Of a stretch of 64,000 nt of DNA, positions 33,638 to 44,093 are shown piece by piece. The translations under genes were made by a program, and so were the position numbers. The notes beneath the pieces were generated by a model. That model saw only the letters and a program-made list of their open reading frames with translations, was not told the DNA's origin and searched no databases. Within the stretch, counting starts at the first letter, position 1, and each line of letters begins with the position of its first letter. Source of the DNA: Legionella erythra (lineage in GTDB: Bacteria > Pseudomonadota > Gammaproteobacteria > Legionellales > Legionellaceae); assembly GCF_001467615.1 (NCBI RefSeq), contig NZ_LNYA01000023.1, forward strand, positions 231,258 through 295,257, written 5' to 3'.

Positions 33638-35350
33638 ATGGTCCCAAAAGAAAAACACTTCCTTACACAAGCCTTTGAAGCCAGTAAAAATGCATTTTTG
33701 TATGTTGGGCTCTTCAGTCTTTTCATCAATATCCTGATGCTTACCACCCCTCTTTACATGATGCAGGTTTTTGACCGGGTGCTCGCAAGCTACAGTTACG
33801 ACACTTTAATCTATTTAACTTTGATTGCTTTATTGGCTCTTCTGGTTTTAAGCCTGCTGGATGCGGTTAGAACCTACATGATTATTCATGTCAGTGTCTG
33901 GTTTGAGCGTAAACTGACGCCACCGGCGCTGGCGCTTAGTCCCGATCAAATTCTGCTTGGCAATACTTACCCCGAACAGGCGCTACGGGATATTGCCGCC
34001 GTCAAACAATTTATTGGCGGCTCAGCGATCGTTACTTTTTTTGACTCGCCCTGGGTGCCCATCTATCTCATTGTTATCTTTATGCTCGACCCTATCCTGG
34101 GCTGGATAGCCACCGTAGGCGCCTTTATTCTTTTTTTGTGTGCCCTGCTCAATGAACTGTGTACTCGAAAACTATTGCGCGATGCCAGCGAAATGGCCAT
34201 CGGTACCCAACAGGAGATGGCAGCCAGTCTACGCAATGCCGAGGTCATTCAGGCCATGGGCATGTTGCCTGCCTTGATTGGCGAATGGCATAAAAACAAT
34301 GAAAATATCCTGAATTTTCAAATAAAATCCAGCAAAATTTCTGGCAACATTCTGGCTTTGAGTAAATTTATCCGTTCAGCCCTGCAGATTTTTATTTTAG
34401 GGGTGGGGGCTTATCTGGTATTAACCAATCGCATCACCTCCGGGATGATGATTGCTGGCTCCATCCTGTTGTCGCGCGCCCTGGCACCTGTCGAACAGGC
34501 TATCAGCGCCTGGAAACAATATCAAAGCGCCAAACATGCGATTGACAGGCTCAAATCCCATCTGGCGTTTCAGTCGCAACGGTTAAACGGCATTCAGTTG
34601 CCTGCACCCAAAGGGCATTTGTCCGTGGAAAATCTCTACTACATGCCCCCTGCCCTGCAAAAATTTGTTATCAACGGCATCAATATCCACCTTAAACCTG
34701 GTGAGATGGCTGCATTAATTGGTCCTTCAGCAGCAGGTAAATCAACGCTTGCGCGATTGATTGCCGGGGTTTTAAAACCAAACAACGGCAGTGTCAGACT
34801 GGATACCGCTGATGTTTATCAATGGGAGCGAACTGATTTTGGTCAACACGTGGGCTACCTGCCCCAGGATATTGAATTATTTAATGGCAGTGTGAAGGAA
34901 AACATTGCCCGCATGGGAAACATTGACGATGCCGCAGTCATTAAAGCAGCGAAACAAGCCGGCTGCCATGAACTTATCCTCAGGCTGCCGCAAGGCTATG
35001 ATACCGTTATTCACCGCAACAGCTTTGGCTTATCTGGCGGCCAGCGTCAACGTATTGCCTTGGCACGGGCCTTGTATGGGGATCCGCAACTTGTCATTCT
35101 TGATGAGCCCAATTCCAATTTGGATAGCGATGGGGAGTTGGCGCTGCTCAATGCCTTACAGGAACTCAAACGCCGTCAGGCCACCGTGATACTTATCGCT
35201 CATCGCCCGCATGTCATTCATTTTGTGGATACCATTATTGTTCTCAATGAAGGTAAAATCCAGTTTTCTGGTCCACGGGAACAGATTCTAAACAAACTTA
35301 AAGAATTGGCCGCGCAAGCAGAAATACAACCTCAGTCTAAGGGTAACTAA
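33638..35350 (+). CDS. Type I secretion ABC transporter (PrtD-like)
   Basis: A 570-residue fused permease-ATPase. The membrane domain covers about residues 20-290 with six helices (YVGLFSLFINILMLTTPLYM first). The ATPase has Walker A GPSAAGKST, the signature LSGGQRQRIALARAL, Walker B LVILDEPNSNLD and the H-loop IAHRPHVIHF. It lacks the N-terminal C39-like domain, as in the PrtD/AprD group. A stop codon directly before the ATG fixes the earliest start. Its last base is the first base of the adaptor gene. With the adaptor it should export the RTX protein encoded next; the outer-membrane TolC-type partner is not in this window. Confidence 0.95.
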   Translation: MVPKEKHFLTQAFEASKNAFLYVGLFSLFINILMLTTPLYMMQVFDRVLASYSYDTLIYLTLIALLALLVLSLLDAVRTYMIIHVSVWFERKLTPPALALSPDQILLGNTYPEQALRDIAAVKQFIGGSAIVTFFDSPWVPIYLIVIFMLDPILGWIATVGAFILFLCALLNELCTRKLLRDASEMAIGTQQEMAASLRNAEVIQAMGMLPALIGEWHKNNENILNFQIKSSKISGNILALSKFIRSALQIFILGVGAYLVLTNRITSGMMIAGSILLSRALAPVEQAISAWKQYQSAKHAIDRLKSHLAFQSQRLNGIQLPAPKGHLSVENLYYMPPALQKFVINGINIHLKPGEMAALIGPSAAGKSTLARLIAGVLKPNNGSVRLDTADVYQWERTDFGQHVGYLPQDIELFNGSVKENIARMGNIDDAAVIKAAKQAGCHELILRLPQGYDTVIHRNSFGLSGGQRQRIALARALYGDPQLVILDEPNSNLDSDGELALLNALQELKRRQATVILIAHRPHVIHFVDTIIVLNEGKIQFSGPREQILNKLKELAAQAEIQPQSKGN

Positions 35351-36666
35351 TGGACAGGAAGCAATTACCGCAAACACCTGAAAGCCCTCCTGTAGGTAAC
35401 GTAATTAAAGCGGGGCTCGGCATTTTGCTGTTTTTTATTGGCGGGTTTCTTTTATGGTCTTTGCTGTTTCATCTCGATGCGGCAGCCGTAGCCCAGGGTA
35501 AACTGGTGGTCGAGTATGAACGTAAAACCATACAGCACATGGAAGGTGGTATTATCAAAACAATTTATATTAATGAAGGCTCGGTGGTTAAAGCCAACAC
35601 GCCGCTCATCCAGCTAGATGACACCCAGGCTAAAGCCACACTGGATTTATTACAGGGTCAGCTGTATGAAAATTTAGCTGCGGAGGCACGCATTTTTGCC
35701 GAACTCAATAATGAAAAGCAAGTTCATTATCCCGCCTCATTAAAGCAATTAGCCCAAGATCCTAAAGTGAAAAAAATCATTGACGGACAAAACAAATTAT
35801 TCATTGCCCGTAACAAAAGCTATGAAGGCCAAAGCAAAATTCTGAATGAGCGGATAGAAGAATACAAAAAGGAAATCAGTAGCCTTGATGCTCAGGTGAT
35901 TGCAAATAACGAGCAGTTAAAATTAATTGAAGAAGAGATCAAGGCGGTTGAATACCTGGAAGAAAGAAAATTAATTGATAAACCGCGCCTCCTGGCCCTT
36001 AAACGCGAAGCGGCACGATTGACTGGTGATCGCGGCGAACATTTAGGCTTGATAGCCAAAGCCCATCAGGGCATAGGCGAGATTCAATCGCAACTGTTTA
36101 CCATGATTGAAACGCGTCGCAAAGATTTATTGGAAGAGCTGCGCGATGTGCAGCAGAAGCTTGCCGATCTGACCGAAAAATGCAAAGCAGCCGAAGACGT
36201 TTTAAAACGAACATTAATTACAGCTCCCCAGTCCGGAACGGTGATTGGCCTTAAGAAACATACAACGGGCGGCGTCATCACCCCTGGACAAGACATTCTG
36301 GATATTATCCCCTCCGGTGATCAACTTATTGTTGAAGCTCAGATTGAACCATTGGATATTAATTCCGTTAAACCAGGATTAACCGCCAAAGTCAGGCTCA
36401 TTGCCTATAAGCAAAGAAACACGCCCCTGATTGAAGGCATTGTGACCCAGGTCTCTCCTGATGTATTTGAAGATCAGGCGACTAAAAAACAATTTTACAA
36501 GGCACGCATCATTCTCAACAAGAATGAGCTAAGCAAACTAAAGCATGTCGCTCTCTATCCCGGCATGCCGGTTCAAGTCATGATTGTCATTGAAAAACGA
36601 ACAGCCTTTAATTATTTTATCACCCCGCTTCACGACAGTTTTGAACGCGCATTCCATGAAGAATAA
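35350..36666 (+). CDS. Type I secretion membrane-fusion protein (HlyD family)
   Basis: A 438-residue periplasmic adaptor. One N-terminal membrane helix (GLGILLFFIGGFLLWSLLF), a barrel/lipoyl half starting VVEYERKTIQHMEGGIIKTI, a long coiled-coil hairpin (about 95-290), the second lipoyl half TLITAPQSGTVIGLKKHTTG, and the HlyD C-terminal domain. The ATG overlaps the ABC transporter stop (TAATG), so the two are coupled. The RTX gene follows after 110 bp with its own promoter. Confidence 0.94.
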   Translation: MDRKQLPQTPESPPVGNVIKAGLGILLFFIGGFLLWSLLFHLDAAAVAQGKLVVEYERKTIQHMEGGIIKTIYINEGSVVKANTPLIQLDDTQAKATLDLLQGQLYENLAAEARIFAELNNEKQVHYPASLKQLAQDPKVKKIIDGQNKLFIARNKSYEGQSKILNERIEEYKKEISSLDAQVIANNEQLKLIEEEIKAVEYLEERKLIDKPRLLALKREAARLTGDRGEHLGLIAKAHQGIGEIQSQLFTMIETRRKDLLEELRDVQQKLADLTEKCKAAEDVLKRTLITAPQSGTVIGLKKHTTGGVITPGQDILDIIPSGDQLIVEAQIEPLDINSVKPGLTAKVRLIAYKQRNTPLIEGIVTQVSPDVFEDQATKKQFYKARIILNKNELSKLKHVALYPGMPVQVMIVIEKRTAFNYFITPLHDSFERAFHEE

Positions 36667-36718
36667 TGCATTATATCAACAGACGGAAATCCAGTCTGGT
36701 ATTTGTTTTTATAATTTC

Positions 36719-36746
36719 TTGATCAAATTTTATACAATACTATACT
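36719..36746 (+). promoter_or_regulatory. Promoter for the RTX protein gene
   Basis: TTGATC (-35), 16 nt, TATACT (-10), placing transcription start about 24 nt before the ATG at 36777. AGAGGTG is the ribosome-binding site. This implies the RTX gene is expressed separately from its transporter. Confidence 0.6.
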
Positions 36747-36776
36747 TTAATTTGTCTAAGTTGTAGAGGTGTAGCC

Positions 36777-39700
36777 ATGGCTATTATAACGGGCACCAGT
36801 GGTGCTGATGTTATTGAGGGTGGCGCAGCAAATGACTTACTGCTAGGTGGTAATGGTAATGATACACTAAGCGGCGGTTCCGGGAGTGATCTGCTCGATG
36901 GTGGTAATGGCAATGACTTGCTTGATGGAGGTAGTGGTTCTGATCTTTTATCGGGAGGGAATGGCAACGATACTCTCCTGGGTGGTGCCGGAAATGATTT
37001 ACTGGACGGGGGTAATGGCAATGATACCCTAAACGGCGGTGACGGCACGGACATTCTCAACGGCGGTAACGGCAATGATACCCTGGATGGCGGAGCCGGT
37101 TCTGATCTTCTCTATGGCGGCAATGGTAACGATACCTTTACTTACCATGTCGAAAATAATCTCAATACACTTGATGTCTACATTGGCGGCAACGGCAATG
37201 ACACCCTGATTATTGAAGGAACTTCCGATTTTTTTGCGCGCGCGGATGTTCAACAGGCACTGGCCGCGTTTCAGGCAGCCTGTGAGAACCTGCTGTTTAA
37301 TTTTGCTACCTATGTTGAAGGGTGGAATTTAATTGTCAACACCATTGAAAACGTGATTCTCAAGGTTGTTGCCCCCCTGAATGTCGCCCCTGTCGCCAAT
37401 CAGGATTTTGTCAATACCACGGAGGACTCGCCTTTAGCGATTCCTGTTGCAAATCTTTTGGCAAACGATACCGATGGCAATAATGATGTGTTAACTGTTC
37501 AGTCTGTTGGTAATGCCGCCCATGGCACCGTCGTCCTCAATGATGGGGTTATTACTTACACGCCGACCAGCAATTACAATGGTTCTGACAGCTTCACTTA
37601 TACCATCAGTGATGGGCGTGGCGGTGCCAGTCAAGCGACAGTCCATATTACTGTTGCAGCCGTTAATGATGCACCTACAGGTGGTGTCATTATCACGGGT
37701 GAGGTCATTGAAAACCAAACGCTCACAGCCGACGCCAGCGCTGTTGCTGATCTTGACGGTTTGGGTACGCTCACCTATCAATGGCAGGCGGATGGTGAAA
37801 ATATTGACGGTGCTACAGCCAGTGCCTATACCCTGACTGATGCGGATGTGGGTAAAGTGATTTCGGTCGCGGTTAGTTATACTGATGGTGGCGGCACCCT
37901 GGAAACGGTGGTCTCGGCCGGTACTGAGCCGGTGCTTTCGGATAATGTCGCACCCGTTGCCAACGTCGATACAATGGATGGCAATGAAGACACACCCTTA
38001 GTGATTGCCGCTGGAATCCTGCTCGCCAATGATACGGACGCCAATGGGGATACACTAACCATTCAGGCCGTTGGCAATGCCACCAATGGCACAGTAGCCC
38101 TTGATAATAACGGTAACATCGTCTTTACGCCGACGGCCAATTACAATGGTCCTGCCAGCTTTACCTACCTGGTGGCAGATGGCGATGGCGCCACCAGTGA
38201 AGCGGTCGTCCACATCAATGTGGCTGCAGTCAATGATGCCCCCACCGGCGATGTGACGATTCAGGGCACACCTCAGGAAGGTCAAGTTTTAACCGCTAAT
38301 GCCAATCTTGCTGATGTCGAAGGCCTTGGAGCGTTCAGTTATCAGTGGTATGCGGATGGCAACCCGATTTTAGGGGCCACGGCCACGACTTACGCGTTAA
38401 CTGAAGGGGATATCGGCAAAACCATTACCGCGACCGTCAGCTACATCGACGGAGCCGGTACTCAGGAAACGGTGCAGGCCGCAGCTACAGGACCGGTGGC
38501 GTCTCTCTATGATGTGGATACCGCCACTCAAACGGCGGTGAAGCTGGAGAATGGGCAGATTTTTATTGATAATGTTCTTCAGACTGGCGTTGACAGTATT
38601 CGAACCAGCGATTTGGATGATGTTTTAGTGGTTAAAGACGTCGTTAATGGTCTTGAAGTCAATTTAGCCGGCCAGGTCAATGCCGACGCCGTCGATTTGA
38701 GGGGAATAACCGGTATCACTTATACAGCAAGTACCGATGTGATTAGTGATGGTACAGACAGTATGACGGTTAGCAATGTAGAGAATTTCCTCATCGGCGA
38801 TCGCGGCAATACCTTTGTGATTGATCAGGGAGGCAACTATAATTTCCTGTTTGATCAATCCATCCCAAGCTCAATTACCGGGACTAATCCCCCGCCGTCA
38901 ACTACCATCAATATGATCGAAGGCACGGGAGCAACCAATGTCGGATTGTTGGTTTATAACTCCGCAGGACTTCCTGCCACCTCCAGCGATGTTCAGAAAA
39001 TTACCCTGCAGATGCAGTTTAACAATGCCGGGCCAAACATTGATAACGTGGCGACTCTGGATTTCCAACACGGTGCCTACGCGTTCAATGCGACTGCCAT
39101 TGAGTATGGGTTAATTGCCGCCTTGATTGCTCTTGCGGCAATCGCGGCATTGCAAAACCTGGGCATTCCTCAATCCACGTATACTCAATCAACCTTTGGC
39201 GATATCAAATTGTCATTGACCAGCAGCGGTCTGGACGCCACACAAGATTCTGTCACCGCCAAGCTGACAGGCCTGCGTGAGGTGGTTGTTCCAGTCGGAA
39301 ATGACGCCAGTTTTAAACCCTGGACCATCATTTCCAATGACAGCGGTTTAAAAGGAATTGTCGATTTAACCCAATTGGCAAGTGTCAATGAAAACAATAC
39401 CAATGCACCCCATTTACAAGTGAATTGGGATGCGTCGGTGGACAGCGACCTTCCCGCTGTGCTGATTAGTGAACAGGGTTTGTTAACATCCAACGAGCAT
39501 GCCTTTTATAAATTTCAACACTTCAAACTGGGTCAGGGCAGTGATACGTTAAACATCACCTCGCTCGATACCAACCCGAATGTGGTTGTTGAAATGGGTG
39601 AAAAAATAGATGGCAGCGACCAGGACACGCTGAATCTGTTTAGGCTGGGTGATGTATTTAATCCCGTTGTCGCAGCCACCTATAATGGCACCACAGGCTT

Positions 39701-40049
39701 GTTGCAGATGGGAAGCAACCAGCTGCATGTCACTGGCGTGGAGCGCATCATTGGGACCAGCCTTGCAGATAACCTGACGGGTGATGGCGGCAACAATGTC
39801 ATCGATGGAGGCATCGGCAACGATACACTGGCAGGTGGCGCAGGCAGCGATACCTTTGTTTATACTATCGCGCCATCCGGCAACGATACCATCAATGATT
39901 TCAATCTGGCTGAAGATGTCTTGCAGCTGACGGGCGTCACCATACAGAGTATTAATTACTTTGGTCCTAATACGATCATTGATTTAAGTAATAATGGTAT
40001 CGTGACCTTGCTTGGTGTGACAGCCACTCAGGAGGATTTGATCGGATAA
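36777..40049 (+). CDS. Large RTX protein, type I secretion substrate (1090 aa)
   Basis: Residues 1-125 hold about a dozen Ca-binding nonapeptides ([17 protein letters not shown]) right at the N-terminus. From about 203 to 580 come repeated Ig/cadherin-like units ([41 protein letters not shown] type, and [14 protein letters not shown]), then a unique region of about 400 residues with a hydrophobic stretch ([15 protein letters not shown]). A second RTX block (about 997-1030, [19 protein letters not shown]) and a hydrophobic uncleaved signal at the C-terminus (ATQEDLIG) follow, the usual type I export layout. It lies beside its likely ABC/HlyD exporter. Adhesin or matrix role is inferred; no enzyme motif seen. 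Confidence 0.9.
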   Translation: MAIITGTSGADVIEGGAANDLLLGGNGNDTLSGGSGSDLLDGGNGNDLLDGGSGSDLLSGGNGNDTLLGGAGNDLLDGGNGNDTLNGGDGTDILNGGNGNDTLDGGAGSDLLYGGNGNDTFTYHVENNLNTLDVYIGGNGNDTLIIEGTSDFFARADVQQALAAFQAACENLLFNFATYVEGWNLIVNTIENVILKVVAPLNVAPVANQDFVNTTEDSPLAIPVANLLANDTDGNNDVLTVQSVGNAAHGTVVLNDGVITYTPTSNYNGSDSFTYTISDGRGGASQATVHITVAAVNDAPTGGVIITGEVIENQTLTADASAVADLDGLGTLTYQWQADGENIDGATASAYTLTDADVGKVISVAVSYTDGGGTLETVVSAGTEPVLSDNVAPVANVDTMDGNEDTPLVIAAGILLANDTDANGDTLTIQAVGNATNGTVALDNNGNIVFTPTANYNGPASFTYLVADGDGATSEAVVHINVAAVNDAPTGDVTIQGTPQEGQVLTANANLADVEGLGAFSYQWYADGNPILGATATTYALTEGDIGKTITATVSYIDGAGTQETVQAAATGPVASLYDVDTATQTAVKLENGQIFIDNVLQTGVDSIRTSDLDDVLVVKDVVNGLEVNLAGQVNADAVDLRGITGITYTASTDVISDGTDSMTVSNVENFLIGDRGNTFVIDQGGNYNFLFDQSIPSSITGTNPPPSTTINMIEGTGATNVGLLVYNSAGLPATSSDVQKITLQMQFNNAGPNIDNVATLDFQHGAYAFNATAIEYGLIAALIALAAIAALQNLGIPQSTYTQSTFGDIKLSLTSSGLDATQDSVTAKLTGLREVVVPVGNDASFKPWTIISNDSGLKGIVDLTQLASVNENNTNAPHLQVNWDASVDSDLPAVLISEQGLLTSNEHAFYKFQHFKLGQGSDTLNITSLDTNPNVVVEMGEKIDGSDQDTLNLFRLGDVFNPVVAATYNGTTGLLQMGSNQLHVTGVERIIGTSLADNLTGDGGNNVIDGGIGNDTLAGGAGSDTFVYTIAPSGNDTINDFNLAEDVLQLTGVTIQSINYFGPNTIIDLSNNGIVTLLGVTATQEDLIG

Positions 40050-40068
40050 TTAGACTGTTCTCTCTCCG

Positions 40069-40096
40069 AACTACCCTGCTCGCAGGGTAGTTTTTT
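40069..40096 (+). terminator. Intrinsic terminator after RTX gene
   Basis: AACTACCCTGC pairs with GCAGGGTAGTT over a TC turn, followed by TTTTATT. Strong GC stem with T-tail 20 bp after the stop. Confidence 0.9.
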
Positions 40097-40131
40097 ATTG
40101 CCATCGCAGATAAACAATTCATTGTCCGGTG

Positions 40132-40452
40132 TTACTGATTTTGCTTAACCATCTGTTGCTGCACCTGGGCAATCTGCTGCTGCAGATTGGTTTGTATTTG
40201 CTTCATTTGGTTCTGCGTTTGCGCATTCACGGTTTGAATCTGGGCCTGCAATTGGGTTTGAACCTGTTTGATTTGCGCCTGCAACTGGGTATTTAATGCC
40301 GCCAGTTGTTGTTGCTGTTGGGCCTGCAACTGCTTTAACTGGTTTTGTATTTCAGTATTAAGCTGTTGAACCTGATTATTGCTTGTGGCATCAGCTGCAT
40401 AAGCTGTGTGAACGAGAGCAAAGCCGGTGAAAAGAGCAAGCATAGTTTTCAT
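40132..40452 (-). CDS. Exported Gln-rich coiled-coil protein (106 aa)
   Basis: A signal peptide (KTMLALFTGFALVHTAYA) is followed by about 85 residues of Gln-rich heptad-like repeats (QLQAQIKQVQTQLQAQIQ), predicted as one long helix. AAAGGA lies 7 nt before the ATG at 40452; a TTG two codons upstream is less likely. Probably periplasmic. No family recognised; the repetitive DNA suggests slippage-driven length variation. Confidence 0.7.
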   Translation of the reverse strand: MKTMLALFTGFALVHTAYAADATSNNQVQQLNTEIQNQLKQLQAQQQQQLAALNTQLQAQIKQVQTQLQAQIQTVNAQTQNQMKQIQTNLQQQIAQVQQQMVKQNQ

Positions 40453-40513
40453 AATCAATTCCTTTTAAAGTGATTCCTTTTCACTTTACCGAATAACACC
40501 GGCCTTGCAAAGA

Positions 40514-41185
40514 CTACGGCAAATCAAGCAATTGTCGGGTAAAGGCTGTACGTAAATAAAAACCGCGCGGCAGGGTCAGTATTTTATTGCCTTCGCTATC
40601 AAATCCATAACACAATGACCGGGTATTGGCTGCTTTAGGGCGTACCTGCAGGTAAACCCCATAGGTGGCATCAATTTCTTCCAGCCTGCCAGTGGTAATC
40701 ATTGTCGTCAAATCATGCCAATCCGACGCGAGTATGGCCTCCTCCTCCGGGCTTGGCGACCACAGTAAACCGCGTCCAATGCGGCGTTGTTCAAACGGGA
40801 TATGCCTGTCGCCTTCGACCGGAACCCAGAGCACCCGTTTTAATTTCTCATAGCATTGTGAGGTAAGCCATTGTTGCTGATGGATAGTCATCAATGGGAT
40901 GCTGGTCACAAAGGTGGATTCCGCGGGAGTGCCCTGAGAACCAAGCGGGATGGTTTTGAGCTCAATGCCTAAATGGTTAAAATCAGGCACGGGCTGGCAA
41001 CCTGCCGTTGTGCCCAGGGCCTGTTCAATGGCCATACCGGCCCATCCTTTGCGCCGTACGGCCTGCTCAGGAATAGCAAGCGATAACTCAGCCGCCAGTT
41101 GGGCAAAGCTCATTCCCTCAATGGCCTCGCAGCGTTGCAGTAACTCGGCTTCCGACGCAGGACTATTTAATAAATAAGGCCTCAT
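40514..41185 (-). CDS. mutH: Mismatch-repair endonuclease MutH
   Basis: Nicks the unmethylated strand at GATC sites during methyl-directed mismatch repair. The 223-residue protein has the catalytic D-E-K set in DFNHLGIELKT (D68, E75, K77) after the N-terminal block KGWAGMAIEQALG, and the C-terminal ILTLPRGFYLRT. The ATG at 41185 has AAGGTGAG upstream and overlaps the channel gene by 23 bp; the frame to 41338 is a spurious extension. Its presence implies Dam methylation in the host. Confidence 0.95.
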   Translation of the reverse strand: MRPYLLNSPASEAELLQRCEAIEGMSFAQLAAELSLAIPEQAVRRKGWAGMAIEQALGTTAGCQPVPDFNHLGIELKTIPLGSQGTPAESTFVTSIPLMTIHQQQWLTSQCYEKLKRVLWVPVEGDRHIPFEQRRIGRGLLWSPSPEEEAILASDWHDLTTMITTGRLEEIDATYGVYLQVRPKAANTRSLCYGFDSEGNKILTLPRGFYLRTAFTRQLLDLP

Positions 41186-44093
41186 GCTCACCTTCTTTAA
41201 TTTCCACGCTGATGGGTGGAATCGGCGGTTTAATGCCAGCCGCTTTAAATTGTGCGGCAATGGCAAACAACACCTTGGAGCGAATCTCAAATCGGGTATG
41301 CAACTGTACATTGATAAAATAACGCACCTCAAATTCAATCAAGGCTTCATCAATTTGCTTCAGGAAAACCTGTGCCGGCGGATCGGCAACGATTTCCGGG
41401 ATAATAGCCAACACATCGAGTATCAACTGCTGAATCATCACCGGATCATCAGCGCGACTGACCTTAATCGGAATGACGGTGCGCACAATGCCATCCTGAT
41501 GCGTCCAGTTAGTAAACGGCTTGTTAAATGTTTCCGCATTTGGAATCAATACTTCCATATTGTCCCAGGATGACACCCGCATGGAGCGTATGCCAATATG
41601 GGCCACACGGCCTTCATAATTGCCAAGCGTAATAAGGTCGCCCTCTCGTACCGGGCGTTCAATCAGCAACATTAACCCACCGACCACGTTGCTCGCGAAA
41701 TCACGCAAGCCAAAACCCATACCCACCGCCAGGCCGCCGATGACCATGGACATGCCGCTGAAATCAAACCCCAAAGCCCTTAAGGTGACAAACCCGCCAA
41801 TCAGAATAACGGCGTATTGCGTAAACACAGACAGGCTGTTGCGAATGCCGGGATCGCGGGCATCGCGGTATAACCAGCGGTAACTGAATTCCCGCGTCCA
41901 TTTGGCGGCCCACATGAAGACCGAAAGCAGGATTAAAAAATTGAGAATGCTAAAGGCGGTGATGTGAATGCCAGCCATGTTGATGAGCGGGTAATGACCA
42001 AACTGTATCAGTTTGGTTGTTACCAGGGAATCCGAATGCCAGCCAAACAGTTGAAACACGATATAGATCGAAGCCGTCAGCAGGCCAACACGCAATATTT
42101 TATCCAGCGGTTTAAGCCAGACTTCAATCCAAAGCCAACCATTGGTCATGGCGGAAATCATCCACTCCGACAGCAATTCCATAGCATCAAACAACAAACC
42201 ACGCATCAGCACGTAAGCGGACAGTAACAGCAGCAGCTGCATCTGGTAGCGGCTCAATGTCCAGGCCAGGTTGATGTAACCCACCATCCCAATGACCGCA
42301 ATAGCCAGCAGGGTTAAGGGGATAAGGATCACAAGCAACATCACCGCGTGTCGAAAATAGCGCTTTTTGCTTTTCAATACCGGGTGCAGCAAATGGGTAA
42401 TGATGTGTCGGTTTCTCCATGAAAGAATTGAAACGGCCACTAAAAACAGCATAAACAAGCGATTAAAAATATCCTGCAATAGCGCCGATAAAGGCAGCAG
42501 GTAACTGATGACCATGAGAGCCGTAGTCCACCCGCCGGCTAACAGCAGCCATTTCAAACGGTAATACAGCCTTACATCCGTACCCGATGCGTCTGTCACG
42601 CGTTCTAACAAAACAAGCCTTGCAATCTGGATTAAGGTGCTGAATACAAGTCCAACAAGACTCAACTGCATCAGTAATTGATAATTGGCAAAGGGAATGT
42701 GGTTAAAATAAAACAGACAAAGAAAAGCCCCGGTCACCCCTAACAATGGCAGATTACGATTAAACAGTGTCAACGTGCCTTCATACAAGTGGCCTGTTAA
42801 TCGTGACCGTTCCTTATCGCGGCTGCGTTGTTTCAATAAGCGATACAATACAGTAGTCGCCACCGTGATGAGGCTTAAGGTCATCCACAGCAACACCATC
42901 GGCAAGGTATCCAGCCATTGGTAATTATCCCTGATTTTAAGTGTGAGAATCTTCATATAACCATAGATCTGGCTGGGAATTTTACTGAGTTGGCTTAAAA
43001 TTTCTGGCCAACTGTCAAAGCGGTATTCCGATAAGCTTTGCCTGACCGACAATTGCTTTTTCAATTCTTCCTGATGATTGTCCAAATCTTCCTGCAGGGT
43101 TTGTTCCTGAATATCGATGCTGGCAATGCGCTCGTTAATGATGCCTATTAAAGCGGCGAAATTTTTTTTAAGGGTTGCTTCACCCACATGATCTTGCTCA
43201 TTTTTGAGCATAACACGCATTTTGCGTAGCGATTGTTCCATATCGGCAAGCTGTGTGATGGTGGCTTTATATGTCTCAGCCACAGTTTGCAAGGTACGGA
43301 TATCCGGATTTTTCTGAAGCAGGAAATCAGCCTTGGCCAATTGACGCTGCAAATGCAGTTCCGCCATTTTATGCTGGGTCAGGTTAATGAGTTGATTATT
43401 TAATAAAAGTCGAGCCTCCAGAATGTAGTTATTACGAAACTCCCCTTCGCTTTTAATCTGCTGCTGCAGATCAATGCTCTTATCGTAAAGCGAAAGCAGG
43501 CTCTCATTCAGACGCGTTTCTTTGGCGTGAAGAGTATCCAGTTGGGCTCGTAACTGCGCCTTTGATTTCCACACATGCAGAGCTTGCTGGCGGCTTAATA
43601 ACAGTTGCTGGTAGCGTTTGGCCAATACGATATTATCATTGAGCAGGCTAATGGTTTTTTTATTGATTTCGCTTAGTGTGTTGATCTTTTCAATTTTTTG
43701 CTGCGTATCCATCGGCGTCACATCCGGCCCTGGAAATTGCTGCAATTGTTTTAATCTCTGATTAAAATCATCCTGTAATTTGGTCTGGTTAACCAGAAAA
43801 TTTTCATAGCTGGCTATTTTGGCCTTATTCAAGGCGATGAGCGCGTCATTCTGCTGGATTAATTGTTTATACTCCACCTCACTTGAAGGAGTAGAAGGCA
43901 ATCTGGTTTCATTTAGAACTAAAGTCAGGTTATTTTTTTCCTGTGCCAGGTATTCAATTAATTGCCCGCTATTCCCCTCAGGCTTGGCTAACAGGGGTGT
44001 ACTCACCACAGCGAGGCATAATAACCCGATTACCGCATAAAGCCGGTTTTTCCAAAAGGAAAAACCGGTTCTGACCATTCTATTTTTGCACAT
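41163..44093 (-). CDS. MscK/KefA-type mechanosensitive channel (976 aa)
   Basis: A signal peptide is followed by a long periplasmic coiled-coil region (about 40-390), about eleven membrane helices, and an MscS domain with the pore helix [20 protein letters not shown] and the beta domain [19 protein letters not shown]. Large size and layout match MscK-type channels that release solutes on osmotic downshock. The start is taken at 44093, overlapping aspS by 14 bp; 44078 (MVRTGFSF) is an alternative just after the aspS stop. The 3' end overlaps mutH. Confidence 0.9.
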   Translation of the reverse strand: MCKNRMVRTGFSFWKNRLYAVIGLLCLAVVSTPLLAKPEGNSGQLIEYLAQEKNNLTLVLNETRLPSTPSSEVEYKQLIQQNDALIALNKAKIASYENFLVNQTKLQDDFNQRLKQLQQFPGPDVTPMDTQQKIEKINTLSEINKKTISLLNDNIVLAKRYQQLLLSRQQALHVWKSKAQLRAQLDTLHAKETRLNESLLSLYDKSIDLQQQIKSEGEFRNNYILEARLLLNNQLINLTQHKMAELHLQRQLAKADFLLQKNPDIRTLQTVAETYKATITQLADMEQSLRKMRVMLKNEQDHVGEATLKKNFAALIGIINERIASIDIQEQTLQEDLDNHQEELKKQLSVRQSLSEYRFDSWPEILSQLSKIPSQIYGYMKILTLKIRDNYQWLDTLPMVLLWMTLSLITVATTVLYRLLKQRSRDKERSRLTGHLYEGTLTLFNRNLPLLGVTGAFLCLFYFNHIPFANYQLLMQLSLVGLVFSTLIQIARLVLLERVTDASGTDVRLYYRLKWLLLAGGWTTALMVISYLLPLSALLQDIFNRLFMLFLVAVSILSWRNRHIITHLLHPVLKSKKRYFRHAVMLLVILIPLTLLAIAVIGMVGYINLAWTLSRYQMQLLLLLSAYVLMRGLLFDAMELLSEWMISAMTNGWLWIEVWLKPLDKILRVGLLTASIYIVFQLFGWHSDSLVTTKLIQFGHYPLINMAGIHITAFSILNFLILLSVFMWAAKWTREFSYRWLYRDARDPGIRNSLSVFTQYAVILIGGFVTLRALGFDFSGMSMVIGGLAVGMGFGLRDFASNVVGGLMLLIERPVREGDLITLGNYEGRVAHIGIRSMRVSSWDNMEVLIPNAETFNKPFTNWTHQDGIVRTVIPIKVSRADDPVMIQQLILDVLAIIPEIVADPPAQVFLKQIDEALIEFEVRYFINVQLHTRFEIRSKVLFAIAAQFKAAGIKPPIPPISVEIKEGEHEALFIK
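44043..44068 (-). terminator. Hairpin in first codons of the channel gene
   Basis: A perfect 11-bp repeat, CCGGTTTTTCC/GGAAAAACCGG, with a 4-nt loop, starts 12 nt beyond the aspS stop in the leftward direction. It could partly end aspS transcripts, but it also encodes residues of the channel signal peptide. Confidence 0.35.

Noticed and set aside
36777..37140. Regular short DNA repeats that could suggest a repeat array
   Set aside because: They encode RTX nonapeptides in one open frame; no spacer-repeat pattern of a CRISPR array.
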